Positions 42,698 to 51,965 of a stretch of 64,000 bases of DNA are shown here, in pieces. A model generated the notes under the pieces. That model was not told the DNA's origin and ran no database searches. It saw only the letters and a program-made list of their open reading frames with translations. A program made the translations under genes and the position numbers. Source of the stretch: HK-STAS-PATE-42 sp964461505 (lineage in GTDB: Bacteria > Patescibacteriota > Saccharimonadia > Saccharimonadales > HK-STAS-PATE-42); NCBI GenBank assembly GCA_964461505.1, contig CAYWUW010000002.1, forward strand, positions 67,321 through 131,320, written 5' to 3'. Within the stretch, counting starts at the first letter, position 1. Every line of letters begins with the position of its first letter.

Positions 42698-42769
42698 TTT
42701 AAACTTAAGCTTTGGAGTTATTTTTTGTTTTTGATTTGGAGCTCGTAATTTAGAGTTTGGAATCTATTC

Positions 42770-42855
42770 GAGATTTGATCCGAGATTTAATCCGAGACTT
42801 AATTTTAGAACTTGACTCGGAATTTAATCCGGAACCTGATTCTAGAACTTAAGCT
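42770..42855. repeat. Degenerate 12-13-bp tandem repeat, about seven units
   Basis: Units such as GAGATTTGATCC, GAGATTTAATCC, GAGACTTAATTTT, AGAACTTGACTC, GGAATTTAATCC and GGAACCTGATTCT follow one another and end in AGAACTTAAGCTTAA, the iterated palindrome itself. They fill the gap between ftsB-like and ABC genes. Confidence 0.6.
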
Positions 42856-42871
42856 TAATTGTAGCACTATC

Positions 42872-42902
42872 TTGACTAAAAATTAAAAGAATCTGCTAAA
42901 CT
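42872..42902 (+). promoter_or_regulatory. ABC-2 operon promoter with TAAACT as -10 box
   Basis: TTGACT (42872-42877) and TAAACT (42897-42902) are 19 bp apart. The -10 box lies inside the variant motif TAAACTTAA and ends 8 nt before ATG 42911. Confidence 0.6.
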
Positions 42903-42910
42903 TAAAGATT

Positions 42911-43672
42911 ATGAAGAAGAATGTAATTGTAGAGGTTCGGAACTTAACCAAAATTTACGATAAGCGCAAGGCTGTAAACGGAATTAGCTTTGAAGTTAAG
43001 CGTGGAGAGATTTTTGGGATTTTAGGGCCAAACGGAGCTGGCAAAACAACAACTTTAGAAATGCTAGAGGCTTTGAGGCCGATTGATGACGGCGAGGCGA
43101 TTCTAGATGGAATCAACATTGCTAAAGATCCTTTTAAAATTAAGGCTTTAATTGGCGTGCAGCCGCAAACTCCAGCTTTTGCCGAAAAACTTAAGCTTAG
43201 CGAAATTATTGAAATGTTTGGCGCGGCATACGGAGAAAAGGTTAATGCAATGGAATTTTTAAAAGATGTTGATTTAGAGTCTAAGGCAAGTTCTTATTCT
43301 GAAAATCTTTCTGGAGGCCAGAGGCAGCGGTTAAGCATTGCGGCAGCTTTGGTGCACGGGCCGAAAGTCTTTTTTTTGGATGAGCCAACAACCGGTTTAG
43401 ATCCGCAAGCTAGAAGAAACTTATGGGAACTGATTGAAAAAGTTAGAGATAAGGGCGTAACGGTAATTATGACAACTCATTATATGGATGAAGCGGAGCT
43501 TTTGTGCGATAGAATTGCGGTAATGGATGGCGGAGAAATTGTGGCTCTGGATAGCCCAAAGAACTTAATTAAAGATCTTTTAAAAAGAGGTTTCAAGAAG
43601 CAGCAGGTTGTAGAACAAGCAAATCTAGAAGATGTTTTTATAGATTTAACAGGAAAGGATTTAAGAGATTAA
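42911..43672 (+). CDS. ABC-2 type transporter ATP-binding protein
   Basis: The 253-residue ATPase has Walker A GPNGAGKTT (about 40-48), signature LSGGQRQRLS (about 135), Walker B VFFLDEPTTGLDP (about 155) and the switch His in TTHYMDEAE. It belongs to the DrrA/CcmA/NatA group that powers ABC-2 exporters. The permease gene follows 46 bp downstream. The substrate is unknown; drugs, lipids or polysaccharide are possible. The stop TAA begins TAAGCTTA. Confidence 0.93.
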   Translation: MKKNVIVEVRNLTKIYDKRKAVNGISFEVKRGEIFGILGPNGAGKTTTLEMLEALRPIDDGEAILDGINIAKDPFKIKALIGVQPQTPAFAEKLKLSEIIEMFGAAYGEKVNAMEFLKDVDLESKASSYSENLSGGQRQRLSIAAALVHGPKVFFLDEPTTGLDPQARRNLWELIEKVRDKGVTVIMTTHYMDEAELLCDRIAVMDGGEIVALDSPKNLIKDLLKRGFKKQQVVEQANLEDVFIDLTGKDLRD

Positions 43673-43718
43673 GCTTAAAGTTGAGCTTAACTAAACTTAA
43701 GTTATAGAGGAGATGTTT

Positions 43719-44831
43719 ATGATTAAAAAAAGCCTATACACAATTAGAACCTTTGCTAAGTTAGAGGCTAAAAGAACTTTTAGAGATAAAGTTGCGCTGT
43801 TTTTTACCTTTGTTTTTCCGTTAATCTTTTTGTTTGTTTTTGGTGGAATTTTTGGCGGCAATAATTCGGTTAATTTTAAAGTGGCGGTTTTGGATCAATC
43901 TAATGGAAAAGTTTCTGGTGAGATTATTTCTAAACTTAAGAGTGAAGATATTTTGAAGGTGGATGATAAAGTTACTAATTTGGATCAAGCGAAAGAAAAG
44001 ATGAGTAGAAGTGAGCTAGATGCAACAATTCAGATTCCAGAAAACTTTGGGCAAGTTGCAGTGGGAGAAAGTGTGCCAAGCGGAAGGATGGAAATTCTTT
44101 ATAACCAGAATAATGAACAGGCGGCGCAGACTTTGAGTTCTGTTTTAAATGGAGCGCTTAGCGGAATTAATAAAAGTTTAGTAAGCACAACTACTCCGTT
44201 TACGGTGGAGTTGCAATCTACGGCACAAAAGAGTCAGCGAAGGTTTGATTATACTTTTGCTGGTTTAGTTGGCTTTTCTATCTTAGGTTTAGGAATTTTT
44301 GGGCCGACCAGCGCTTTCCCGCAAATGAAGCAAAAAGGAGTTTTAAAAAGGCTACACACAACCACTTTGAAAGCTTGGGAATATTTTGTTGCTAATGCTC
44401 TTTCTTATTCTATGGTTGGGATAGTTTCGGTAGCCAGTTTGTTTGTGGCGGCAAGAATCTTTTTTCATTTGAATATGAATGGAGATTACTTAAGCTTAAT
44501 AATTTTGATAATTATGGGCACGATAACTTTGTTTGGAATTGGTTTGGCAATTGGAGGTTGGGCTAAGAACGAGAACCAGGCCGCGCCGCTGGCTCAAATT
44601 GTGACTTTTCCGATGATGTTTTTAAGTGGAACTTTTTTTCCGCGCTTTGCGATGCCAGAATTTTTGCAGAAGATTTCGGGCTTTTTGCCGCTAACTCCAA
44701 TTGTAGATGGAACTAGGCTGATTGTGACGGAAGGTAGAACTATATTAGAAATTGGCCCGCAGGTTGGTTTGCTAGCTGTTTGGATGGTTATAATTTACGC
44801 GATTGCCTTTAGAACTTTTAGGTGGGAATAG
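43719..44831 (+). CDS. ABC-2 type transporter permease
   Basis: The 370-residue protein has one N-terminal helix (FFTFVFPLIFLFVFGGIFGG), an extracytoplasmic domain of about 130 residues, and five C-terminal helices. The ABC2 signature region is TFPMMFLSGTFFPRFAMPEFLQKISGFLPLTPIVDGTR. ATG 43719 is chosen over 43713 because GAGGAG lies 6 nt before it. It works with the ATPase encoded just upstream. Confidence 0.92.
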   Translation: MIKKSLYTIRTFAKLEAKRTFRDKVALFFTFVFPLIFLFVFGGIFGGNNSVNFKVAVLDQSNGKVSGEIISKLKSEDILKVDDKVTNLDQAKEKMSRSELDATIQIPENFGQVAVGESVPSGRMEILYNQNNEQAAQTLSSVLNGALSGINKSLVSTTTPFTVELQSTAQKSQRRFDYTFAGLVGFSILGLGIFGPTSAFPQMKQKGVLKRLHTTTLKAWEYFVANALSYSMVGIVSVASLFVAARIFFHLNMNGDYLSLIILIIMGTITLFGIGLAIGGWAKNENQAAPLAQIVTFPMMFLSGTFFPRFAMPEFLQKISGFLPLTPIVDGTRLIVTEGRTILEIGPQVGLLAVWMVIIYAIAFRTFRWE

Positions 44832-44843
44832 ATTTAAGGTTTT

Positions 44844-45611
44844 TCAGACACCAAGTTGACTTAATATTTTAGGTAGTTTAGCTTTGGTTGCTTTGCGGTT
44901 CTTAATAATCTCCCAGCGTATGGTGTTTGACACACCTTCTAGGCCGACCTCTCTTGCTTTAGAAAGCTGCACTGATTCTAGCTCTCCAAAAATGCCTTTA
45001 AAACCTCCATCTTTATAATCTTGATGAATCCCCATCACTCTTGGGCCAATGTGAAGAGAGCCCCCAGGCTTAACAACTCTTAGGGCTTCTATAATCGAAC
45101 TTCTTACGAATTGATAGACCTCTGGATCTTCGTCTGGGTTTATCTGGCCTATAAGCATTGAGCTTATTGCCATATCAAAAGAATCTGGAGCAAAAGGAAG
45201 ATTTCTAGAATCTGCAGCTATAAAAGGAGCCTCTTTTTCTTCTATGGCTTTCATGGTCCCGGTAGCGGTTTTAATAAGACCTTCTGCACCAGTTAGCTCA
45301 GAGGCGATATCAGAGCCGATAGTAGTTATTGGTGTCTTCATCCGCCTCAACGTATCGGTGATATCATCTTGCATACCCCCAATGTTGGCATATCTTGGAT
45401 CAATGCCTACAGCATCAATACCAAAGCTTGCCGCCAACGGAACTAAGCCTGAGAAGCCGGAACCAATATCAAGTATTCTCTTTCCCGCCAAGGTTTCGGG
45501 GCGGGATAACCCAATAGTTACAGCCACCAATGGCCCACTTGTGGCTGTAACGGGTAGCCCCAATACGTCCCAGTTAGCTTTGGGGGCGGGTGTTTTTGAA
45601 ACTTCACTCAT
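44844..45611 (-). CDS. Class I SAM-dependent methyltransferase
   Basis: The 255-residue protein has motif I RILDIGSGFSGLVPLA (about 45-60), an acidic motif II in AVGIDPRY, FIAADSRNLPFAPDSFDMAISS (motifs III-IV) and VVKPGGSLHIGPR (motif V). This is the UbiE/Methyltransf_11 type. The substrate is not evident. TATAAT (45620-45625) with TTGCTA 17 bp up ends 8 nt before the ATG. AGGAG abuts the ATG too closely to act as a ribosome site, so a leaderless start is likely. Confidence 0.85.
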   Translation of the reverse strand: MSEVSKTPAPKANWDVLGLPVTATSGPLVAVTIGLSRPETLAGKRILDIGSGFSGLVPLAASFGIDAVGIDPRYANIGGMQDDITDTLRRMKTPITTIGSDIASELTGAEGLIKTATGTMKAIEEKEAPFIAADSRNLPFAPDSFDMAISSMLIGQINPDEDPEVYQFVRSSIIEALRVVKPGGSLHIGPRVMGIHQDYKDGGFKGIFGELESVQLSKAREVGLEGVSNTIRWEIIKNRKATKAKLPKILSQLGV

Positions 45612-45663
45612 CTCCTACCATTATACCATCCTAACGGCTCTGTAGCAATATGCGGATTTAAGC

Positions 45664-47871
45664 TTAAGCGGCGTTGGGTTTTAGTTCGTACTCGTCTAGA
45701 TAGTATTTTTCGTTGATGATTTTGGAGCTGGTTAGTTCGTAGCGTGGATCCTGCTTAAGCTTAAGGTTGTCAACATCTTTAAAATGGAGGTGATATATTC
45801 TTAGAGAATTAAGCTTAGCGGTGGAATCGATTCTGGCAGAACTAAAACGGAGCGGGACGTAACCTCCGTATGGGCCAAGTTCATCTTTATTATAGAACTT
45901 AAGATCACAGCCCGAATAGTAATATTCGGCGTCAATGTAAACAAATGGTTCATCTGCAACTATGGTAGAAGTTTGGCAATCTGAAATTTGCGCTCGGATT
46001 TGTTTGGCGCTTGGTTTGGTTAAGTTTTGATAATTGAAGTTTCCGGTTTGGTTAAGCTTAATTAAACCAATTGAGAAGGTGAGGATTGCCGCTGAGGTAA
46101 GGGCAATTGCGCCAAGATGCCGGCCTTTTCGCCAGACGATGTTGAGCGTGAGGCCGATTCCGGCGTAGCCAAAAATGAAGATATGGGCAAGATAACGTTC
46201 TAAATAATATGGCTTAAGGAGTGAGGCGACCGCTAAAAAGAAGATCGGGGCAATTAAGATGAGGCCAAAAAGTAAGTAGTAATCTTTTTCTTGCTTATTA
46301 AAAAGCCGGCTAGCATAGCCAGTTGAGCGGATGATTAAGATTAAGAAGATAAGTAGTGGGAAGGTTAAGAGTGTGCTAACCTGCCATTCTGGTTGGTAAA
46401 TAGAAAAGAAGGTGAAGGAGGTAACCAATTGTGAAGGAGTGACTTGTGAAGCAACTCCAGAAAGTGCCGAATGTTGGAACTGGCCAAGAACCGTTGGAAC
46501 GTAAGGAGCAAAAAGCACTAAGCTTAATAAATAACCCCAAATAAATTTTTGGCGGAGGAGGTTCTTTTTATTTTTAAGCGTAACAAAAAGGAGCCAGAGT
46601 GCGTGCGCGAACCAGATCAGAACACTCATATAAAGTGTGTAGAGGCCGAGCGCGAGAAGAGTTCCATAAAGCAGCCAGTATTTAAGTTTATCTTTTTGCC
46701 AAGCTAGAACTAGAACGTAAGTGGCAAGAACTCCGATTAACCCAGCTAAAGAATACATCCGGATTTCGTAAGCGTAACGGAGAACAAATGGAGCTAAAAC
46801 CATAAACGGTAAGGCAGAGATTGCAGCCGATTTGGAAAAGAGTTTTTTGATGAGCAGCGCCATCGCTCCAATTGCAAGAGATGTACAAAGAGCGGAAAAA
46901 GCGCGCAGAGCGAATTCGCTCATCCCAAAGATTGCAGCCCAAGATTTTAACAGTAGATAGTAAAGCGGTGGATGTGCATCAACGGCAGTTAAGCTTAAGA
47001 GTTCGGAGATTGGGCGCTTGATAAGCAAAATTGTGTAGCCTTCATCAAACCAAATGCTTTGTTTTAGACTTAAGAAGATGGCTAGAGAAAATGAGGCGAG
47101 CATACTTAAGCTTAAGATAAGGCGGAAGTGGCGATTGGCGAATCTGGCGGAACCTTCGAGGCGGACAAGGAAGACATCAGCTAGAGTTCTAAGGCCAGAT
47201 TTAAAGAGGCCGTCTCCGCGTAAACCTTCTTCGCGAACTTCGTTCCAATCTGGAATTGGCTGCTGGTAGATTTTGAGATGTTCTTCGCGACTAAGCTTAA
47301 TTAGTTCGATATCAAAACCCCAGCCATTAAGACGTTGGCGCTTGAAGGCTTTTTGAGCGGCAGATTTGGTAAAACCTTTGTAGCCGCATTGAGTATCTTT
47401 AATTGTGGGGAAAAGTAGAAGCCGCGTAATTAGGTTGCTGCCGAGTGAAAAAAGGGTTCGTAAGAAGCCGGGGTGAATTTTGCGGAGGTTACGAACTCCG
47501 ATAACTACATCGGCGGAGCCAGAATTAAGCTTAGTGATTGTTGTTTTAAGATGATGGATTGGCGTGGCAAGGTCGGCATCCATAAAAATTTGGTTTTGAC
47601 CAGTGGCGGCTTTAAAACCGAGCCGGACATCGCGGCCTTTGCCGCCTTTTTTTGACGGCGTTATAACCTTAAGTTTAGTAAAGCTTTTAGAAAAAGTTTT
47701 GGCAATTTGGGGCGTGGAATCGGTTCCGGCTGCAACCACAATAAGTTCGGTTGAGCCGAGAAGATCTTGATTGTTTTTGTAGTATTGAGCTAGAGATTGC
47801 AGAGTTTGGCCGATGACGAGCTCTTCGTTAAAGGCGGGAATTATGAGGCTGGTTTGTATTTTTTGGGGCAT
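45664..47871 (-). CDS. Fusion of GT2 glycosyltransferase and GT39/ArnT-like membrane glycosyltransferase
   Basis: The 735-residue protein has two parts. Residues 1-240 are a DPM1-like GT2 domain (SLIIPAFNEELVIGQTL, FMDADLATPIHH with the DxD-type DAD, GYKGFTKSAAQ), which loads a sugar on polyprenyl phosphate. Residues about 250-640 hold some ten membrane helices with IWFDEGYTILL and DAHPPLYYLLLKSW, the acidic and HPP motifs of PMT/ArnT-type enzymes that use such lipid-linked sugars. The C-terminus is soluble. The fusion would make and use the donor in one protein, for glycosylation of lipids or surface proteins. Confidence 0.88.
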   Translation of the reverse strand: MPQKIQTSLIIPAFNEELVIGQTLQSLAQYYKNNQDLLGSTELIVVAAGTDSTPQIAKTFSKSFTKLKVITPSKKGGKGRDVRLGFKAATGQNQIFMDADLATPIHHLKTTITKLNSGSADVVIGVRNLRKIHPGFLRTLFSLGSNLITRLLLFPTIKDTQCGYKGFTKSAAQKAFKRQRLNGWGFDIELIKLSREEHLKIYQQPIPDWNEVREEGLRGDGLFKSGLRTLADVFLVRLEGSARFANRHFRLILSLSMLASFSLAIFLSLKQSIWFDEGYTILLIKRPISELLSLTAVDAHPPLYYLLLKSWAAIFGMSEFALRAFSALCTSLAIGAMALLIKKLFSKSAAISALPFMVLAPFVLRYAYEIRMYSLAGLIGVLATYVLVLAWQKDKLKYWLLYGTLLALGLYTLYMSVLIWFAHALWLLFVTLKNKKNLLRQKFIWGYLLSLVLFAPYVPTVLGQFQHSALSGVASQVTPSQLVTSFTFFSIYQPEWQVSTLLTFPLLIFLILIIRSTGYASRLFNKQEKDYYLLFGLILIAPIFFLAVASLLKPYYLERYLAHIFIFGYAGIGLTLNIVWRKGRHLGAIALTSAAILTFSIGLIKLNQTGNFNYQNLTKPSAKQIRAQISDCQTSTIVADEPFVYIDAEYYYSGCDLKFYNKDELGPYGGYVPLRFSSARIDSTAKLNSLRIYHLHFKDVDNLKLKQDPRYELTSSKIINEKYYLDEYELKPNAA

Positions 47872-47919
47872 CCAATTCTTTTTTTTGTGAGTGGGGTTAA
47901 AGATGACTTTAAGTTTAGC

Positions 47920-48777
47920 TTAATTGAATGGAAATGGGTAGCTTGGAACTAGCGCTTGGCCACCTTGTTTGTTGCTGATTGGCATCATGTTGGAATCGTA
48001 CCAATCGAGGCCTAGGTGCATGTTGATACCGCTAAAAAACTTGGCGATGTCAGATTCTGGCTGTTCGGCTATTTTTTGTAAGAGGGTGGCATATTCTAAA
48101 AAGGCGGGGATAAGTGTTGTGGGGGCAGGTCGAGCCTCTTGGATTGAAACTGGTTCTGCTTGAACTAGAGGTAGGCCGAACTCTTTGAGTGTGGTTATGG
48201 CGGGCTGCTCGGTATGAAAGACCAAGAGTGGAATTTCGGCGCCGGCAATATAACCAAGAGCTGAACGCGCCAGAGCCAAAAAGCCTAGCCTTTGCACAAT
48301 TCTGCTGGGATGAAAGGAAGTCAATCTCCCAGGCTCAATTGCGTTTGTATTTAGGATGTTGGCTGTGTTTGGTGGCCAGGTTGGATCCATTTTAGAGGTT
48401 GGTAATAGATCGTTAGCGTTGGCCAACAGCAAACAGGCCGTAGCAACTGGGATAATTAGCTCATCTGGATAAAGTGGGTGCTTTTGAACAACGATATGCC
48501 GCTCAAAGTTAGAAGGATAGGGGATATCTTCTTGGTCGCCTATAATTCTGGCTGCTTGATAGCGCGACTTAACAAGTAACTGTGCGGCCTCATCGAGTTC
48601 TGGAAAGATCACGCTTTCTAGATCTTGGCCTTCAAACTTGGTAACTAGAACTCGAAACGCGGCCTCTGGTGGAGCATCTTTAAATACGGTGCTTTCAACC
48701 GGACAGGGGTAAGATTCTAGATTTTTTTGGGGCATGAAAAAAGATCCTAAAGTTTTGGAACTTTTAGACCCATGCAT
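47920..48777 (-). CDS. Hypothetical protein (285 aa)
   Basis: The soluble protein has no signal peptide or membrane helix. It contains FERHIVVQKHPLYPDELIIPVATACLLLANANDLLPT and FHPSRIVQRLGFLALARSALGYIAG, which look like a folded enzyme core, and YPFPFN at the end. I do not recognise the family. ATG 48777 is given; an internal ATG at 48735 (MPQKNLESYP) would remove 14 residues. It lies 48 bp upstream of the glycosyltransferase fusion on the same strand and may be co-transcribed. Confidence 0.6.
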   Translation of the reverse strand: MHGSKSSKTLGSFFMPQKNLESYPCPVESTVFKDAPPEAAFRVLVTKFEGQDLESVIFPELDEAAQLLVKSRYQAARIIGDQEDIPYPSNFERHIVVQKHPLYPDELIIPVATACLLLANANDLLPTSKMDPTWPPNTANILNTNAIEPGRLTSFHPSRIVQRLGFLALARSALGYIAGAEIPLLVFHTEQPAITTLKEFGLPLVQAEPVSIQEARPAPTTLIPAFLEYATLLQKIAEQPESDIAKFFSGINMHLGLDWYDSNMMPISNKQGGQALVPSYPFPFN

Positions 48778-48927
48778 AAAGAATGTTTTTAGCTTAAACT
48801 TAAAAGCGATGCTTAAGCTTAAGCCAAGAAATGCCTAATGCGCGGCTAAGTTCTTCTTCTTTTTTTTGGACCTCTTTTTAACTGAATTAGAGTCTCTAGA
48901 TGATTGAAATAAAATTTTGTTCCAACA

Positions 48928-49003
48928 TGGTGGGGCTGGTTGGATTTGAACCAACGACCAATCAGTTATGAGCCGACTGCTCTAACCCCTGAGCTACAGC
49001 CCC
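48928..49003 (-). tRNA. tRNA with CAU anticodon, probably tRNA-Ile2 (lysidine type) or elongator Met
   Basis: The 76-nt cloverleaf has acceptor GGGGCTG/CAGCCCC, anticodon loop CTCATAA, a T arm with TTCAAAT and an encoded CCA. There is no 1:72 mismatch, so it is not an initiator. The anticodon arm and variable region (AGAGCAG, then TTGGTCG) look more like bacterial tRNA-Ile(CAU), whose C34 becomes lysidine, than elongator tRNA-Met. The identity is an inference. Confidence 0.93.
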
Positions 49004-49095
49004 GCCATTAACTGTTGATTATATCACGAGAATTAAGATTCCCTGCTTCTCTCTTTTCTGCTTAGAGCAGATCTTAAGCTTAGAGCGGCTACTTT

Positions 49096-50496
49096 TTAGC
49101 TAAGCCTGTGATTGAATTTTCTGTAAGCGAAGGTAACGGAAGCGAAAATGAACAAAGCGGCGATAGCCATCAGGGAATGGCTCTGGGGTTCTCCAGTTTT
49201 TGCTAAGTTACCGGAAGATTCTTGATTTATTGTGCTCCCGCCCTGGGGCTGACTCCCGCCAGAGGCTGGCGTGTTGGCGGTAAAGGTTACACTAGCGCTA
49301 CCGGGAAGATGCAGGCCGACTAGATCGCTTGAATTACTTGCGGAAGCAGTGTATGTGCCGGAACTGCTAGAAGTTACTGATACGGAAAAAGTGCAAGAAG
49401 TCATCTGGGCGGATAGGTCTCCAGATATATTTAAGGTTGTTCCGCCTGGAACTACGCTAATATTGCCGTTTGGACAGTTTGTTTGTATATTGGGGTTGTC
49501 GGCTAGAATAATTCCAGAAGGAAGGAGGTTCGAAAATGACCAACCTTCTTTAGCTAAAAGATCCGTAGTGTTAGTGATGGTAAAGGTAAGCGTTGTTGTG
49601 CTGCCAACGGGAACCGTTGCGGCTCCGAACTCTTGATCTATTTTTGGCGAGGCATCTAAGATTTGAACATTATCTATAGCGCTATCATTACCAAAACCAC
49701 TTCCCTGCTGATTTACTAGCCTAAGCTTAGAAGAAGAGCTTTGCGAAAGATAGGTTGAGGTAGCTGGAACGCTAACTACTTGTATGGAACCTGTACTTGG
49801 GAATGCCGCTCCGTTCCCAGAAAGAGGCGGCGGAGTAACCGTGATTGCACTAGGATCTGTACATGGGTTTATGGGGTCTTGATTAATCTGCTCACTATTA
49901 CCGCCCTCTATCAAATAGAAGACAAGTTTGGGTTGGTTGAAACCACAGCTAACTGCGGCTACATCTAGCTGAGTTAATACAAAGATGCGCCCAGGCAAAG
50001 CAATATCACTAAGACTTTCGAGCTGCACAAGGTTGGCCCCTGGGTTTACCGCTCCGGCTCCAGAATCTGTATATGCGGTTAGGGCGCGATTGGTGGTCGG
50101 ATCAGCACCGGCTCGAATAGTGCCTAGTGCGTAGGCCATCCTACGAACTGTATTGAATGCACCTCCCGTGGCAGAAGAGTTAGAGTCGCAGTTACTATTG
50201 CCAAACTCTGAATTATTCATATTGAAGAACAGAACTTCTCCATTACAATTGTTTAGCCAGCTGGGATTAGCGGAATATGTCTCGCCATTGGTTCCGGTAT
50301 AGTTTGTTAGGAGTATGGGGCTCGCACTAGGATTGCCCTCAAAACCTTCGCTGTATACGGAGACTGGATCTTCTGGAACTCCTGGGCTGCCAGAAGCGGC
50401 GTAAGATCTAGAATTGCTAAAGGTAAATGTGGCCGCAACCGCCAAGACTAAGCTTAATTTTATGGCTGATTTAATGACTGCTTTTATTTTAGGCAT
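49096..50496 (-). CDS. LAKTG-anchored surface protein C with DUF11-like domain
   Basis: The 466-residue exported protein has a signal peptide (1-33, RSYAAS). A region of about 230 residues follows, resembling an exported lectin-like or jelly-roll domain (SVYSEGFEGNPSASPILLTNYTG). A DUF11-type beta domain lies at about 285-405 (VPVGSTTTLTFTITNTTD...PSGIILADNPN). After a Gly/Ser linker the sorting signal is LAKTG, then a hydrophobic helix and basic tail. It fits the class E-type sortase at 30649. Its upstream region has a TAAGCTTA copy and AT-rich sequence. Confidence 0.85.
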   Translation of the reverse strand: MPKIKAVIKSAIKLSLVLAVAATFTFSNSRSYAASGSPGVPEDPVSVYSEGFEGNPSASPILLTNYTGTNGETYSANPSWLNNCNGEVLFFNMNNSEFGNSNCDSNSSATGGAFNTVRRMAYALGTIRAGADPTTNRALTAYTDSGAGAVNPGANLVQLESLSDIALPGRIFVLTQLDVAAVSCGFNQPKLVFYLIEGGNSEQINQDPINPCTDPSAITVTPPPLSGNGAAFPSTGSIQVVSVPATSTYLSQSSSSKLRLVNQQGSGFGNDSAIDNVQILDASPKIDQEFGAATVPVGSTTTLTFTITNTTDLLAKEGWSFSNLLPSGIILADNPNIQTNCPNGNISVVPGGTTLNISGDLSAQMTSCTFSVSVTSSSSGTYTASASNSSDLVGLHLPGSASVTFTANTPASGGSQPQGGSTINQESSGNLAKTGEPQSHSLMAIAALFIFASVTFAYRKFNHRLS

Positions 50497-50630
50497 AAGG
50501 TATATCTGATTTTTATTATTAATACATTTAGCTTTAGTTGAATAAAGCTACAACAGAGTGGATTATAGCATAAGCTTAATATTATGTATAAAGTTATGGG
50601 TTTATTCAATCTGTTAATATAATAAAGATT

Positions 50631-51614
50631 ATGCAAAAGACCGGTAGGAAGATTTTGGGTTTTGGGGCTCTGCTGGGCTTAGTGCTGGTAGTGATTTTTA
50701 GCTACCAGAATCGTTGGGAGCTGAGAGATAAGTTTGTTGCTAAGAATTATGCGGCGGGGGCAAGTTCTGAAAGGGTGCGGGCAAGGCTTAAGCTTAGCGG
50801 TAAGGGAGATCTGGTTTATAGAGCTAGTTTAACGGAGGTTGATAGTAAGAGTAAGTTTAAAGAAGAATGCCCGGTTAAGCGGTTTGAAGAAGCGAGCGTT
50901 TTGGGCTGTTATACTCGACAGAAGATTTATGTTTTGGAGGTTGATGAGCCTAAGCTTAATGGCGTGGAAGAGGTGACGGCAGCGCACGAACTCTTGCATG
51001 CGCAATTTGAGCGAATGAGTAAAAATGAAAAAGAGAGTTTGTTTAAGCTTTTGGCTAAGCTTAATGCGGAGCTTAAGGATGACGACGTTAAAGCTCTTGT
51101 GGCTAGTTATGAAAAGAACTTAGGCAGCGGCGAAGAGTTGTATGATGAAATGTTTGCGATTTTTGGGACGCAGTTAGAAGATGTTGGCGCGGAGCTGGAA
51201 TCTATCTATCAAAATTATTTTGAAGATCGAGCCATAATTGTGAAGATGTATCGGGATTACAGCGGTGAATTTAAAAAACTGCAAACTGAAATCGAAGGTT
51301 ATGATGCTAAGCTTAAGAGCTTGAAAAAAGAAAAAGAGGATTTAGAGGCTTCGGCTGGGGATTTGAGTTCTGGTTTGGATGTTAAAAAAGCGGAGTTAGA
51401 TTCTTTAAAAAATGCTGGGGCTTTTGAGGAATTTAGAAATGCGGCGATTGCCTATAACAACCAGGTTGAGGCTTATAACGCTCAGGTTGAAGAGATTAAG
51501 GCGATTGTTGGTGAATATAATTCTATTGTAGAAAAAAGAAATTCGCTGGCTGTGAGTGTTCAGAACTTGCAAGATGAACTTAATGCAAATGTAAGTGAGA
51601 AAAGCGGAGATTAA
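50631..51614 (+). CDS. Membrane-anchored zinc metalloprotease-like protein with coiled coil
   Basis: The 327-residue protein has an N-terminal membrane anchor (about 8-25). A soluble domain follows with HELLH in EVTAAHELLHAQFERM (about residue 120), the HExxH zinc motif. A possible third ligand Glu lies in ELYDEMFAIFGTQL about 60 residues later. The C-terminal third is a long coiled coil (FKKLQTEIEGYDAKLKSLKKEKEDLEA). It probably faces the outside and acts on envelope or host proteins; this is inferred. TATAAT (50618-50623) ends 7 nt before the ATG, a leaderless geometry. Confidence 0.7.
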   Translation: MQKTGRKILGFGALLGLVLVVIFSYQNRWELRDKFVAKNYAAGASSERVRARLKLSGKGDLVYRASLTEVDSKSKFKEECPVKRFEEASVLGCYTRQKIYVLEVDEPKLNGVEEVTAAHELLHAQFERMSKNEKESLFKLLAKLNAELKDDDVKALVASYEKNLGSGEELYDEMFAIFGTQLEDVGAELESIYQNYFEDRAIIVKMYRDYSGEFKKLQTEIEGYDAKLKSLKKEKEDLEASAGDLSSGLDVKKAELDSLKNAGAFEEFRNAAIAYNNQVEAYNAQVEEIKAIVGEYNSIVEKRNSLAVSVQNLQDELNANVSEKSGD

Positions 51615-51616
51615 GC

Positions 51617-51898
51617 TTAGTCTCCGGAACCATACGTATCTTCATCAGATCCCACACCAGGATCTTTAGGCCTTGAGTGGCCTGGGTGTGTTCCTACTTT
51701 AGGCGGATTACAGCCAGGACCTTTGCCTTGTGCTGGTAGACCTCTTAGAGCATCGTTAATATCAGTACCAACTGCGAAGCCTCCGGCTATAGCAACTCGA
51801 CCTTCTGACTTGGTTGGTTTTGATGTAGGATCTTGCTGACCGGAACCTGGATCTGAGCCTAAGCCCGTATCCGGAGTTCTTGTTTCTATATTTGTCAT
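51617..51898 (-). CDS. Hypothetical protein (93 aa), Gly/Pro/Asp-rich
   Basis: The low-complexity acidic protein contains DTGLGSDPGSGQQDPTSKP, a short helix-prone stretch (VAIAGGFAVGTDINDALRGL) and a Gly/Pro/Asp-rich end. It lacks a signal peptide or membrane helix. It is not recognised. It stops 2 bp from the stop of the convergent metalloprotease. Confidence 0.5.
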   Translation of the reverse strand: MTNIETRTPDTGLGSDPGSGQQDPTSKPTKSEGRVAIAGGFAVGTDINDALRGLPAQGKGPGCNPPKVGTHPGHSRPKDPGVGSDEDTYGSGD

Positions 51899-51965
51899 AA
51901 AAAAATGATTTGCTAAATTTAAAATCTAAAATAATTTAGATGTGCTTAGTTTACATGCATTAAGC

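Noticed and set aside
44844..45611. DNA methyltransferase protecting AAGCTT sites
   Set aside because: The protein lacks DPPY/NPPF and target-recognition features and matches UbiE-type small-molecule methyltransferases.
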